From positions 62,001 through 126,000 of the forward strand of contig JACNKX010000075.1 in assembly GCA_014381825.1 (NCBI GenBank): a stretch of 64,000 bases of DNA, read 5' to 3'. The stretch comes from Planctomycetota bacterium. GTDB lineage: Bacteria > Planctomycetota > Planctomycetia > Pirellulales > Pirellulaceae. The stretch's first letter is position 1. Each line of letters begins with the position of its first letter. Positions 44,330-53,288 of this stretch are shown here, one piece after another. The position numbers and the translations under genes were made by a program. The notes under the pieces were generated by a model. The model did no database searches. It was not told the origin of the DNA and saw only the letters and a program-made list of their open reading frames with translations.

Positions 44330-44506
44330 CCGCAAAACCTTTGACATGCGATTCAAGCAACGCCACGCGGGCTTTGGCCTCGGGAATATGTGGCTGCAAC
44401 TCCGGTCGTACAGAGAGGTTAAGAGACCGAAAACGGCACGACCCGCGGGAGCGACGTAGAATTGAGGTGGTGACGTATTAAACCGTGCAACAATCGGAGG
44501 CGTACG

Positions 44507-45751
44507 ATGACTAACAACACCTCTCACGAGTTCCAAGAAACGGTTGAGCTTCAGGGTCACATCATCGACAGTTTGATCCTGCCGAAGGTCCTCGACGCGA
44601 TCATGATCGGCGGCGGTTCTTTTCAAATCGAGGACATCGCCGTCGGCCAAACGCGCCACGATGCCAGTTCTGCCCGCGTCGTCGTCGCAGCTCCAACGGC
44701 CCGTCAGCTCGACGAAATTCTTGCAACGATCTCAGACCATGGCGCCTCCCCAATTGCGAGCCACGACTGTCGATTGGTCAGTGCCGATTTGTCTGGAGCA
44801 TTTCCAGAAGGGTTCTACAGCACAACCAACCAACGGACCGAAGTTCGTTTGAACGAATCATGGATCGAGGTTCAAGCACAGGAGATGGATTGTGGAATCG
44901 TCGTCGATGCAACGAAGAACGAGGCTCGCTGTGTTGCGATGACCGACGTCAAGATCGGGCAGCAGCTCGTGGTCGGCCACGCGGGGGTACGTGTCCGCCC
45001 GGAAGAGCGCAGTCTAACTTCGCACGGCTTCGAGTTTATGAACAGCGCCGTATCTACGGAAAAACCCAAGGGTGTCGCGACTCGTCAGATCGCGGAGCAG
45101 ATGCAGGAAGCAAGAAGCTCTGGCCAAAAGATCCTGATCGTTGGTGGACCAGCCATCGTGCATACGGGCAGCGTCGATCACATGACCTGGCTAATACGGA
45201 ACGGCTACGTACAAAAGCTGTTCGCCGGCAACGCACTCGCCACTCACGACATCGAACAAGCGATGTATGGCACGAGTCTGGGCGTGCATCTGCAAAGCGG
45301 AGACATTATCGAAGCCGGGCACGAACACCACCTACGATCCATCAACCGCATTCGCCGCCTTGGCGGCATTCAGCAAGCGGTGGAAACCGAACAACTGAAG
45401 TCGGGTATCATGTACGAATGCGTCAAGAACGACGTCGACTTCCTATTGGCGGGCAGCATCCGAGATGACGGCCCGTTGCCTGAAGTGATCACCGATGCGT
45501 TAGAAGCTCAGCGTCAAATGCGAGAGCGTGTGCGCGATGTTTCGTTCTGTTTAATGATTGCCACGACGTTACATTCCATTGCCGTCGGCAACTTACTCCC
45601 AGCCTGGGTGAGAGTCGTTTGTGTCGACATCAATCCATCCACTGTCATTAAGCTGAGCGATCGCGGCTCGTGGCAAACCGTGGGCTTGGTGACCGACGTC
45701 GAGCCATTCTTGCGAGCACTTGTCGAGGATCTCAAAGGGAGATCGTCATGA
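44507..45751 (+). CDS. Ornithine cyclodeaminase-like protein (TIGR00300, LOR/SDH domain)
   Basis: A 414-residue member of the TIGR00300 LOR/SDH-domain family, which includes the archaeal-type ornithine cyclodeaminase and the C-terminal half of cyanobacterial AgrE/ArgZ. Visible family segments are FQETVELQGHIIDSLILPKV at the N-terminus, then KILIVGGPAIVHTGSVDHMT and VQKLFAGNALATHDIEQAMY, followed by YGTSLGVHLQ. The predicted reaction is ornithine to proline plus ammonia. GGAGGCGTACG precedes the ATG. Its stop overlaps the start of the arginine dihydrolase-like gene (ATGA). Confidence 0.88.
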   Translation: MTNNTSHEFQETVELQGHIIDSLILPKVLDAIMIGGGSFQIEDIAVGQTRHDASSARVVVAAPTARQLDEILATISDHGASPIASHDCRLVSADLSGAFPEGFYSTTNQRTEVRLNESWIEVQAQEMDCGIVVDATKNEARCVAMTDVKIGQQLVVGHAGVRVRPEERSLTSHGFEFMNSAVSTEKPKGVATRQIAEQMQEARSSGQKILIVGGPAIVHTGSVDHMTWLIRNGYVQKLFAGNALATHDIEQAMYGTSLGVHLQSGDIIEAGHEHHLRSINRIRRLGGIQQAVETEQLKSGIMYECVKNDVDFLLAGSIRDDGPLPEVITDALEAQRQMRERVRDVSFCLMIATTLHSIAVGNLLPAWVRVVCVDINPSTVIKLSDRGSWQTVGLVTDVEPFLRALVEDLKGRSS

Positions 45752-46596
45752 GTCATCAAGCTCGCATATTGATGTGTCGACCGGACTTCTACGGAATCGA
45801 GTACGAAATCAACCCGTGGATGAACACCGAGCGACCAACCGATCATGCAACGGCCGTCACGCAGTGGAGCGATCTGCATCGGATCCTCAACGAACACGGC
45901 GCTCGAATCGAGTTGCTTCCGCCAGTCGCGGGACTGCCCGACCTCGTCTTCACGGCCAACGCCGCACTCATCTACCGCGATCGCGCCATCTGCTCACGCT
46001 TTCGGCATGTCCAACGTCAAGGCGAAGAGCAACACGACGCAGCGTGGCTTTCCGCGAATGGGTTTACGGTAGAATCGTTGCCCGACGATCACTTCTTCGA
46101 AGGTGCCGGAGACGCATTGTTCTGCGGCGACACTTTGTTTGCTGGTTATCGAATGCGAAGCCAAGCGGCCAGCCACCAACTGGTCGCGAAGCGAATCGGA
46201 CGCCGCGTGATACCGCTCGAGCTAGTCGATCCGTATTACTATCACCTGGACACTTGCTTTTGTCCGCTCACACAAGAAATGGCGGCTTACTACCCGGGAG
46301 CCTTTGACGATTACGGACGCAAAGCCCTCGCCGAGTACATTCCGACATTAATTGAGGTCGACAAAGACGAAGCTCGCTCGTTCGCCTGCAACGCGGTCGT
46401 CGTCGGCTCGACGGTGACCACCAACACAGGTTGCCCCTTCTTCCACGAGCAGCTTCGGGCGATGGGATTTACCCCTGTCGCAACGCCACTCAGCGAGTTC
46501 GTCAAAGCGGGCGGAAGCGCCAAGTGCCTGACGCTTCGGCTTGATGGCGAGGAAGCCGCGCGCTGGCGAACGCTGAATTCAATCCTGAGCGAGTAG
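45748..46596 (+). CDS. Arginine dihydrolase-like amidinohydrolase (GME superfamily)
   Basis: A 282-residue guanidino-group-modifying enzyme. ATG 45748 overlaps the previous stop. The fold's catalytic set is visible: Asn71 in LVFTANAAL, Glu118 in FFEGAGDAL, His166 in YYYHLDTCFCP, and the nucleophile Cys260 in GGSAKCLTL. These positions closely track those I recall for cyanobacterial ArgZ, including the Asn that separates arginine dihydrolases from deiminases. Dimethylarginine hydrolase is the alternative. Together with the upstream gene it would convert arginine to ornithine and on to proline. Confidence 0.85.
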   Translation: MSHQARILMCRPDFYGIEYEINPWMNTERPTDHATAVTQWSDLHRILNEHGARIELLPPVAGLPDLVFTANAALIYRDRAICSRFRHVQRQGEEQHDAAWLSANGFTVESLPDDHFFEGAGDALFCGDTLFAGYRMRSQAASHQLVAKRIGRRVIPLELVDPYYYHLDTCFCPLTQEMAAYYPGAFDDYGRKALAEYIPTLIEVDKDEARSFACNAVVVGSTVTTNTGCPFFHEQLRAMGFTPVATPLSEFVKAGGSAKCLTLRLDGEEAARWRTLNSILSE

Positions 46597-46818
46597 ACCG
46601 CCTCCCACGTCCTCGGCGAATTCATCGAGTACCGATTCCCGCTGCCGGCGCCGGCGCTTTGACAGCAGTTTCCTAGCGAGATAGAAGACCGAAGCCTCGA
46701 CGTTGCGGACCGATTTTGTCAATAATATGCTGAGTTCGCGCATCTTGTGGAAAGTTAACCTGCGCACAATACCATCCTGCTAGTTGCCCCCGCCTGGCGA
46801 TCCATGCTGGAGTTTTGG

Positions 46819-49236
46819 ATGTCTCGACGTTGTATCTTCCCGTTGGTGCTTTTAATGCTCCAATTCTTATCGGCGCCGACGCCGGGTGCCGAAACGGTTT
46901 CGAAGTCGGAGTCGCGATTCAAGCGGCTCATTCAGCCAGTACTCGCCGAGCATTGCTTTCGTTGCCACGGGCCGGAAAAGCATGAGGCCGATCTGCGGCT
47001 TGATAACCTTGACGTTGACTTTGGTAACGCAACATCCGCCGAGACCTGGCACGATGTACTGAACAAGCTGAATCTGGGCGAGATGCCGCCAGAGGACGAA
47101 CAACAGCCAAGCGAGGCCCAGTTCCAGCAAGTTGTGGATTGGCTGACCGGCGGACTCGAGCTAGCGGCCGCGGCGAAGCGACGTAGCGGGGGACACGTCG
47201 TTTTGCGGCGACTGACACGGTACGAATACAACAACACGATGCACGATCTGCTGGGGATTGACCTCGACTTCGCCAAGGACCTTCCCCCCGAACCATCGTC
47301 TGAAGATGGATTCAAGAACAGCGGCGCTGCACTCAGCATCTCGCCATTGCAAATCGAATTCTACTTACAGGCGGCTCGAACTGCGTTGGCGAAGGCAATC
47401 GTCACGGGACCACGACCGGAAGTTTATCACCACCACGCGGAAGAAAGTGCGCCGAGCAGGCGGAAGAAAGAAGTCACGTCTAACACGGTGACGCCGGATG
47501 CGAGATTCGTTGCACGATTGCTGGACTATCCCACCGAAGGGGAAATTGTCGTCCGCGTGACGGCGAGTGCGATCGTACCGAAAGGGGAGGGCTATCCACC
47601 GATGCGTGTCACCGTTGGGTTGCGGAGTGACGTACTCGCGCCGGAGGAGAAACTCGGCGAGATCGACGTGACCGCAACTGTCGACGATCCTCAGATGTAT
47701 GAGTTCCGCGGACGCATCGAACAGTTCCCTCTGCCAGGTCACAACCCGAAGTATCCTGGCGTGCTAGTCACCGTTTGGAACGACTACGACAACGGAGAGA
47801 GGAAACCACTCAAGCGGGCGAGGCGGAAGAAGGGGGACGATCCGCCGCCAGCGCCAGCGAGCAACGTCCCAACGATTGTCATCAAGTCGCTCGACTTTGA
47901 GGGCCCCGTATTTCAAAGCTGGCCACCGAACAGCCACACGCGAATCTTGTTTGCTCGCGATTCAGAAGACGACCAACAGCGCTATGTCCGCAAAGTGATC
48001 CAGCGTTTTGCGACGAGAGCCTATCGCCGCCCGGCGACTGAGGAGGAAGTCGACTTACTGCTGTCGTTCTTCAACAGGATCCGTGACGAGTCTCCTACGT
48101 TCGAAGAGGCAATCCGGGAGACGCTGGCGATGGTATTGATCTCGCCTGAATTCCTGTACCTGATGGAGCCGCATGACGGTGGCAAATCGAAACACCCGCT
48201 CACTGATTTCGAATTGGCATCACGATTGTCATACTTTTTGTGGAGTTCGATGCCGGACGAAAAGTTATTTGCTTTGGCCGAACGTGGCAAGCTTAGCGAG
48301 CCTGACGTCGTCGCAAAGCAAGTCCGAGACATGGTCGCCGATCCGAAATCGAACAACTTTGTCGAACATTTCACCGACCAATGGCTAAATCTATCGGGCC
48401 TGGATCGCGTCGCGGTCAACCCAGAGTACTACCCCGATTTTGATGATCGCCTGAAACCAGAAATGCGGAAGGAGACGCAGCGATTCTTCGCTGAGATCTT
48501 GTATGAAGACCTCAGCGCGATGAACCTGATCGACTCCGACTTCGCGATGCTTAATCGCCGCCTGGCGAAGCACTACGGAGTCACTGGACCACGAGGAAGT
48601 GAATTCGAGCGAGTGGCACTCGCCGCCGACGATCGGCGAGGAGGTTTACTCACGCAAGGCAGCGTCTTGCTGAGCAATTCGACGGGCGAAGACTCACATC
48701 CTATCCGTCGAGCAGTTTGGCTATTGGATCGGCTTCTGGACAGCCCGCCCGCCCCTCCGCCACCCGACGTGCCCGAGCTCAATCAAGGGGAGCCCGATCT
48801 GCTAGGCTTGCCGCTGAAGAAGCAGCTGGAACTACACCGCCAGAAAGACTCGTGCAACCGATGTCACCGCCGCATCGACCCTTGGGGCATTCCGTTTGAA
48901 AGCTATGATGCGGTAGGTCAATGGCGGTCAGAAGTTTTACGTGTCGCCAAAAAAGGTCGCGACACACGTACACCCGTCGTCGCCAGTGCGATACTACCAG
49001 GCGGGCACGAAGTCGACGGCCTTGAGCAACTGAAAGTGTACTTGCTGACGCAGGAGTCCAAACGATTTTCTCGCGCCCTTGTAATCAAATTGTTAACGTA
49101 CAGCTTGGGACGGTCGCTCGAATTGGCCGATGAAGCAGTTGTAGAATCCTTGACAACGCAATTCGCAGCGGCCGACTACCGACTTTCTGACTTGATCATC
49201 GCAATCGCACAAAGCGAACCGTTTCAACACAACTAG
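46819..49236 (+). CDS. Planctomycete cytochrome-like protein with DUF1587-DUF1595-DUF1592-DUF1588-DUF1585
   Basis: A protein of about 805 residues. ATG 46819 follows GGAG by 6 nt and gives a signal peptide; ATG 46804 is the longer option. A haem-type motif CFRCH lies about 50 residues in, followed by the PSCyt1-like GPEKHEADLRLDNL. Then, in order: DUF1587 (RLTRYEYNNTMHDLLGIDL), DUF1595 (FATRAYRRPATEEEVDLLLS), DUF1592 (MVLISPEFLYLMEP, FELASRLSYFLWSSMP), DUF1588 (GSVLLSNSTGEDSHPIRRAV) with a second CNRCH, and DUF1585 (LLTYSLGRSLELADEAV). It always pairs with DUF1552, as here. Function unknown; exported. Confidence 0.93.
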   Translation: MSRRCIFPLVLLMLQFLSAPTPGAETVSKSESRFKRLIQPVLAEHCFRCHGPEKHEADLRLDNLDVDFGNATSAETWHDVLNKLNLGEMPPEDEQQPSEAQFQQVVDWLTGGLELAAAAKRRSGGHVVLRRLTRYEYNNTMHDLLGIDLDFAKDLPPEPSSEDGFKNSGAALSISPLQIEFYLQAARTALAKAIVTGPRPEVYHHHAEESAPSRRKKEVTSNTVTPDARFVARLLDYPTEGEIVVRVTASAIVPKGEGYPPMRVTVGLRSDVLAPEEKLGEIDVTATVDDPQMYEFRGRIEQFPLPGHNPKYPGVLVTVWNDYDNGERKPLKRARRKKGDDPPPAPASNVPTIVIKSLDFEGPVFQSWPPNSHTRILFARDSEDDQQRYVRKVIQRFATRAYRRPATEEEVDLLLSFFNRIRDESPTFEEAIRETLAMVLISPEFLYLMEPHDGGKSKHPLTDFELASRLSYFLWSSMPDEKLFALAERGKLSEPDVVAKQVRDMVADPKSNNFVEHFTDQWLNLSGLDRVAVNPEYYPDFDDRLKPEMRKETQRFFAEILYEDLSAMNLIDSDFAMLNRRLAKHYGVTGPRGSEFERVALAADDRRGGLLTQGSVLLSNSTGEDSHPIRRAVWLLDRLLDSPPAPPPPDVPELNQGEPDLLGLPLKKQLELHRQKDSCNRCHRRIDPWGIPFESYDAVGQWRSEVLRVAKKGRDTRTPVVASAILPGGHEVDGLEQLKVYLLTQESKRFSRALVIKLLTYSLGRSLELADEAVVESLTTQFAAADYRLSDLIIAIAQSEPFQHN

Positions 49237-49265
49237 CGAACATACCGAGACTTCGATAAGGATAG

Positions 49266-50612
49266 ATGACAATGGCAAAACCTAGCTGGCACTTAGATCG
49301 CCGAACGTTTTTGCGCGGCACTGGCGTTTCGCTGGCACTACCGTTGCTGGATGCGATGACCAATCGCGGACAAGCTGCTGAAAGGAGCGAGCGACCTCGC
49401 CGAATATGTAGTGTCTATTTTCCTTTCGGTGTCAGCCTGCCGCCCGATGATCATGAGCACAGCGAGTGGAACTGGTTCCCCCAAGGCGAAGGGAGTGAAT
49501 TCCGCTTTACGAAAACCTTGTCCTCGCTAAAGAGTCTCAGGCAGGACGTGACGGTACTCGGCGGATTGTCTCATCCACATGGTAGAAGTATCGGCGGTCA
49601 CGATACGGGTGACATTTTTCTGACTGGCGCTAGTCTCAAGGGAAGCAGCTACGCGAATTCAATCTCGCTTGATCAACTGGTAGCTCAACAGATCGGCGAT
49701 CAAACTCGCTTTCCGTCGCTGACGCTTTCCAGTGACGGTGGTGTGGGCGAGCCAACGCGATCCACGACCCTGTCATTCTCTCGCAACGGACGCCCCATTC
49801 CGGCATTATCGAAGCCCCAACAGATCTTCGACCGGATGTTTGGCGAAGGGGACGGCGAAATCCAGACACAGCGTCGAAAATTGGAGAGTTCCGGGACGAT
49901 GCTCGACTTAGTGCTAGAACATTCCCGCTCGTTGAAACGGCGTTTAGGCAAGCAGGATCAACAGAAGTTCGACGAGTACATAGCCTCGGTGCGAGCGATC
50001 GAGCAACGCGTCGAGCGGTCACAACGATGGCTTGATATCCCGAAGCCAGAAATCGATTCGTCGTCGCTGGCTTTGGAATCATCGCCCGAAGGGCCCATGG
50101 AGTACATTCGCACGATGTACGACTTAATCTACCTCGCGTTCCAAACCGATACGACTCGCGTCGCGACGTACATGCTAGGGCAAGTCGCGGGCGCGACGAC
50201 CGTGGCCAATACATTTCCCGCGTTTCTGGGTCTGGCCGGAAACTGGCACGGATTGGCTCATGGGGCGGGTAAGAAAGGTGGCTACGAAAACCTCGGTCGC
50301 TTCGACCAGTTCCTCGCCGAGCAGTTGAGCTATTTCCTTACGCGGCTGAAAGAGACGCCCGAAGGTGACGGGTCGATGCTCGATAGCACACTCGTCTTCT
50401 ACGGCAGCAGCAACAGCCGAACTCACAACAACCACAACTATCCGCTGGTCCTCGCCGGTGGCGGACAATTGGGATTGAAGCACGGCCAGTATCTTCGATT
50501 CACCGAGAAGACGCCTCTGTCGAATCTGTTCGTAACAATGCTTGATCGCCTGAACGTCTCACGCGACTCGTTCGCCGATAGCACCGGCGAGATGTCAGAA
50601 CTCCTGGCGTAG
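49266..50612 (+). CDS. DUF1552 Tat-exported protein
   Basis: A 448-residue DUF1552 protein. The Tat-type signal is DRRTFLRGTGVSLALPLLDA. Family blocks include PRRICSVYFPFGVSLPPDD, GGHDTGDIFLTGA, SPEGPMEYIRTMYDLIYLAF and the terminal TPLSNLFVTMLDRLNVSRDS. The gene follows the DUF1587-DUF1585 gene by 29 bp. Such pairs are a planctomycete hallmark, presumably acting together in the periplasm or at the surface. A long hairpin lies just downstream. Confidence 0.92.
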   Translation: MTMAKPSWHLDRRTFLRGTGVSLALPLLDAMTNRGQAAERSERPRRICSVYFPFGVSLPPDDHEHSEWNWFPQGEGSEFRFTKTLSSLKSLRQDVTVLGGLSHPHGRSIGGHDTGDIFLTGASLKGSSYANSISLDQLVAQQIGDQTRFPSLTLSSDGGVGEPTRSTTLSFSRNGRPIPALSKPQQIFDRMFGEGDGEIQTQRRKLESSGTMLDLVLEHSRSLKRRLGKQDQQKFDEYIASVRAIEQRVERSQRWLDIPKPEIDSSSLALESSPEGPMEYIRTMYDLIYLAFQTDTTRVATYMLGQVAGATTVANTFPAFLGLAGNWHGLAHGAGKKGGYENLGRFDQFLAEQLSYFLTRLKETPEGDGSMLDSTLVFYGSSNSRTHNNHNYPLVLAGGGQLGLKHGQYLRFTEKTPLSNLFVTMLDRLNVSRDSFADSTGEMSELLA

Positions 50613-50633
50613 CGCAATTAACATGGTCTTCCC

Positions 50634-50698
50634 GTAGGGTGTCGGCGTCAGGCGCACCGCTAACCTGTCCATTGGTGCGGCTGACGCCGACACCCTAC
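50634..50698. repeat. Long imperfect hairpin, REP-like
   Basis: Arms 50634-50658 and 50674-50698 (25 nt each) match at 24 positions around a 15-nt loop; the arms begin GTAGGGTGTCGGCGTCAG. It lies 22 bp after the DUF1552 stop. It shares the outer GTAGG...CCTAC design with 57062-57137. It has no T-run and could act as a processing or stability element. Confidence 0.75.
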
Positions 50699-50805
50699 AT
50701 CTACATCACCAGCTTGCCGTAGCGTTGTTTCCTCGCTGGTTGATTTCCTTTCGTCGCGCTGAGCAGTATGATGCGTACAAATCTTCGAGCAACCGGAACG
50801 GCAGC

Positions 50806-52182
50806 ATGCATCATCACGAACAGCGTGCGAAATCATGGCGAAAGTACACTCCCTGTGGATGCGTGCTGCTGCTGTTCGCAGTGGTAGTCGCGATTCCGGT
50901 TATCGGATGGATGGTGTGGTCCATGAACGCTGCGCGCTTGGTAGAGGACGAACTCGCAAAACTTCGTGCGGCGAACGAACCGCTTGAACCCTCTGACTTG
51001 GATCCGTTTTATGCAATCCCTCCCGGAAAGTCCGATGCCACACGATTGTGGGTGGATGTAAATCAGACCTTCGAGAGTGCTTCCTTTGCAGAAGCCGTTC
51101 GCCAACTTCCGATTGTCGGTGAGGGAGCGGAAATACCGCCCGTAGGTGAAGACTGGGAGCAGCTCGAGGCAGTCGAAGCGTTCTTGGCCGATCACTCGGA
51201 CGAGATGTCCAAGGTCCACAAAGCTGCAAGCCTGGGCGGATATGCGAGATTCGACCGCGACTTCGACGACGGCATCGCGATGCTCTTACCGCAAGTACAA
51301 GGGATCCGCAGCGCCGCGCGGATGCTGATACTCGAAGCCCGCGTCGCCGCTCATCAGGGAGACGCTGACGGAGTTGCTCGATCGATTCATGCAATCTTTG
51401 CGACCTGTCGCGCCGTCGAAGAGGATCCGATTCTGATCTCTGATTTAGTGCAAGTGGCGCTGGCCGGCATCGCCGTGAGCGAACTGGAAATCGCCGTCGG
51501 ATCTGTCGAATTCTCCGACGCCGATTTGCAGATGCTAAGAGAGGACGTTCGGTCCATCGATTTCCAGCGCAGCCTGGAGAGGGCTTTGATGGGCGAAAGG
51601 GTCATCGGCATCCTTACCTTTCGCAACCCAGGCAAGTTCGACGTATCCGAAGAAATGCCTTTTCCGATGCGAGCAAACAATGAAGATCTAGCGTTATATT
51701 TATCAACGCTGGCAAAATATGTGGAGGCGTCGAGACAACCGTTTCCAGAAGCCTTGGCGACCGCCGAAGAAGCAACCTTAAACGTCCAGGAAGTCGTTGG
51801 CGACTCTGGCGTGAACAAACTTCGCTACGTCTTTACCAATCTGCTTCTGCCCGCACTTGATGCGGTGTTCGGGGCCAACGCACGAGGAACGGGATCGACT
51901 CATTGCGCCGATACTTCGCTGGCAATCGAGATGTATCGCCGTGTGAATGGGAAACTTCCGCAAACCCTAGCGGAGTTGGTGCCAGAGTTTATGGACATCG
52001 TTCCGATTGACCCGATGGACGGCGATCCACTGCGGTACGTTGTTAATGACGACGGCTACATGTTATACAGCGTGGGGCGCAACCAAGTCGACGACGGCGG
52101 TGTAATGGGCGACGAGCGATTGGACGAAGTCTACTCGATTGAAATCGGAGCAAGGAATGCGTCGTCCGAGGTAAACAAGTAG
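50806..52182 (+). CDS. Membrane-anchored planctomycete protein of unknown function
   Basis: A protein of about 458 residues. ATG 50806 (MHHHEQRAKSWRKYTPCGC) is chosen over an earlier TTG. One N-terminal helix (VLLLFAVVVAIPVIGWMVWS) is followed by a large, mainly helical extracytoplasmic domain. The C-terminal section YRRVNGKLPQTLAELVPEFM then VPIDPMDGDPLRYVVNDDGY and LYSVGRNQVDDGG resembles the major-pseudopilin (GspG-like) tail seen in several planctomycete proteins. No enzyme motif is apparent. Confidence 0.75.
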   Translation: MHHHEQRAKSWRKYTPCGCVLLLFAVVVAIPVIGWMVWSMNAARLVEDELAKLRAANEPLEPSDLDPFYAIPPGKSDATRLWVDVNQTFESASFAEAVRQLPIVGEGAEIPPVGEDWEQLEAVEAFLADHSDEMSKVHKAASLGGYARFDRDFDDGIAMLLPQVQGIRSAARMLILEARVAAHQGDADGVARSIHAIFATCRAVEEDPILISDLVQVALAGIAVSELEIAVGSVEFSDADLQMLREDVRSIDFQRSLERALMGERVIGILTFRNPGKFDVSEEMPFPMRANNEDLALYLSTLAKYVEASRQPFPEALATAEEATLNVQEVVGDSGVNKLRYVFTNLLLPALDAVFGANARGTGSTHCADTSLAIEMYRRVNGKLPQTLAELVPEFMDIVPIDPMDGDPLRYVVNDDGYMLYSVGRNQVDDGGVMGDERLDEVYSIEIGARNASSEVNK

Positions 52183-52209
52183 CAGCTTGGGATTGGAGGA
52201 TGACAAGTC

Positions 52210-53214
52210 ATGTCAGTTCAAATCGCAACCATCGAAGACGTCCGCAGTGCCGAACGAATCATCCGCGAGCACGTTTCGCCGGCACCGCTGATTCGCTCCT
52301 ACGCGTTGGAGAAAGAACTTGGCCTGCGGACTGGTCGCCGAGTTTGGCTGAAAGATTACGGTTGGACACCAGTTGGTTCGTTTAAGCTGCTCGGCGCCTT
52401 GAATTGGATGGCACAAAATCTCGAACGAATCGGCGAACGACCCGTCGCAGCGCACTCGTCGGGCAACTTCGCTTCCGGGATTTCGTTTGCGGGCATGCGA
52501 TACGACAAACGAGTCATCATCGTCATGCCGGACACCGCCGCACAGGTAAAGTTCGAATTGACTCGGTCGTTTGGTGCCGAAATTCGAACCTACGACATTT
52601 CGCGAGACCACGAGACCGGCGAACGTGATCACATTACTCGCGAGATCGCGGAACTGGAAGGAGCCGTCCAAGCGTCACCTTATGACGATCCGCACGTCAT
52701 CGCCGGCAATGGCGTCGGTGGACTAGAAATCGTCAACGAATTGCGGCGTCAAGATCGAGAGGTATCGCAATTTCTTTGTCAGGTCAGCGGCGGCGGCTTA
52801 ATGGCTGGCCACGCCTTGTCGATCGCAGATGGCTTTCCGCAGGCCACGATTATCGGCGTGGAACCTGACGGTGCGGGCGACTTTCGTCAATCGTTGGAAG
52901 CCGGAGAGCGCGTGCGATTGGACCGACCGACCAGTATTTGCGACGGTCTGCTCTCTTACGACGTCGGTGAACACAATTGGCCTATTCTACAAGAGCATGT
53001 CTCCCAATCGGTCTTGGTTTCGGACGCAGAAACGCGAGCGGCGATGAACTGGCTCTACAGTCGCCATGGTTTACGTACGGAACCATCGGGAGCGATCACA
53101 CTCGCCGCCGCGTTGACAGGAAAAGAGCAACTTGACGGAGAAGGCGATATTGTGATCGTCATCAGCGGCCGAAACGTCGATGATGGTCAGTTTCAAGAAT
53201 GGATCAGGGTGTAG
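52210..53214 (+). CDS. PLP-dependent serine/threonine dehydratase-like enzyme
   Basis: A 334-residue fold-type II PLP enzyme. The Schiff-base lysine is in PVGSFKLLGALNWM (matching S-F-K-x-R-G-A with Leu in place of Arg), the substrate loop is HSSGNFASGISFAG, and the phosphate-binding loop is VSGGGLMAGHA. Homologues convert threonine or serine to the 2-oxoacid and ammonia; the changed residue after the lysine leaves the substrate open. GGAGG lies 10 nt before the ATG. No C-terminal regulatory domain is present, as in catabolic enzymes. Confidence 0.88.
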   Translation: MSVQIATIEDVRSAERIIREHVSPAPLIRSYALEKELGLRTGRRVWLKDYGWTPVGSFKLLGALNWMAQNLERIGERPVAAHSSGNFASGISFAGMRYDKRVIIVMPDTAAQVKFELTRSFGAEIRTYDISRDHETGERDHITREIAELEGAVQASPYDDPHVIAGNGVGGLEIVNELRRQDREVSQFLCQVSGGGLMAGHALSIADGFPQATIIGVEPDGAGDFRQSLEAGERVRLDRPTSICDGLLSYDVGEHNWPILQEHVSQSVLVSDAETRAAMNWLYSRHGLRTEPSGAITLAAALTGKEQLDGEGDIVIVISGRNVDDGQFQEWIRV

Positions 53215-53288
53215 ATTCGCGGAACTCACGAGAACATCTGCTACGTTCCACTCGTTCGCCGGTTCCCGGCTCGGGAGGACCCAGCCAG

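Noticed and set aside
46620-46800. GC-rich palindromic stretch CGGCGCCGGCG before the DUF1587 gene
   Set aside because: Short symmetrical run expected by chance in GC-rich DNA; no T-run or paired structure.
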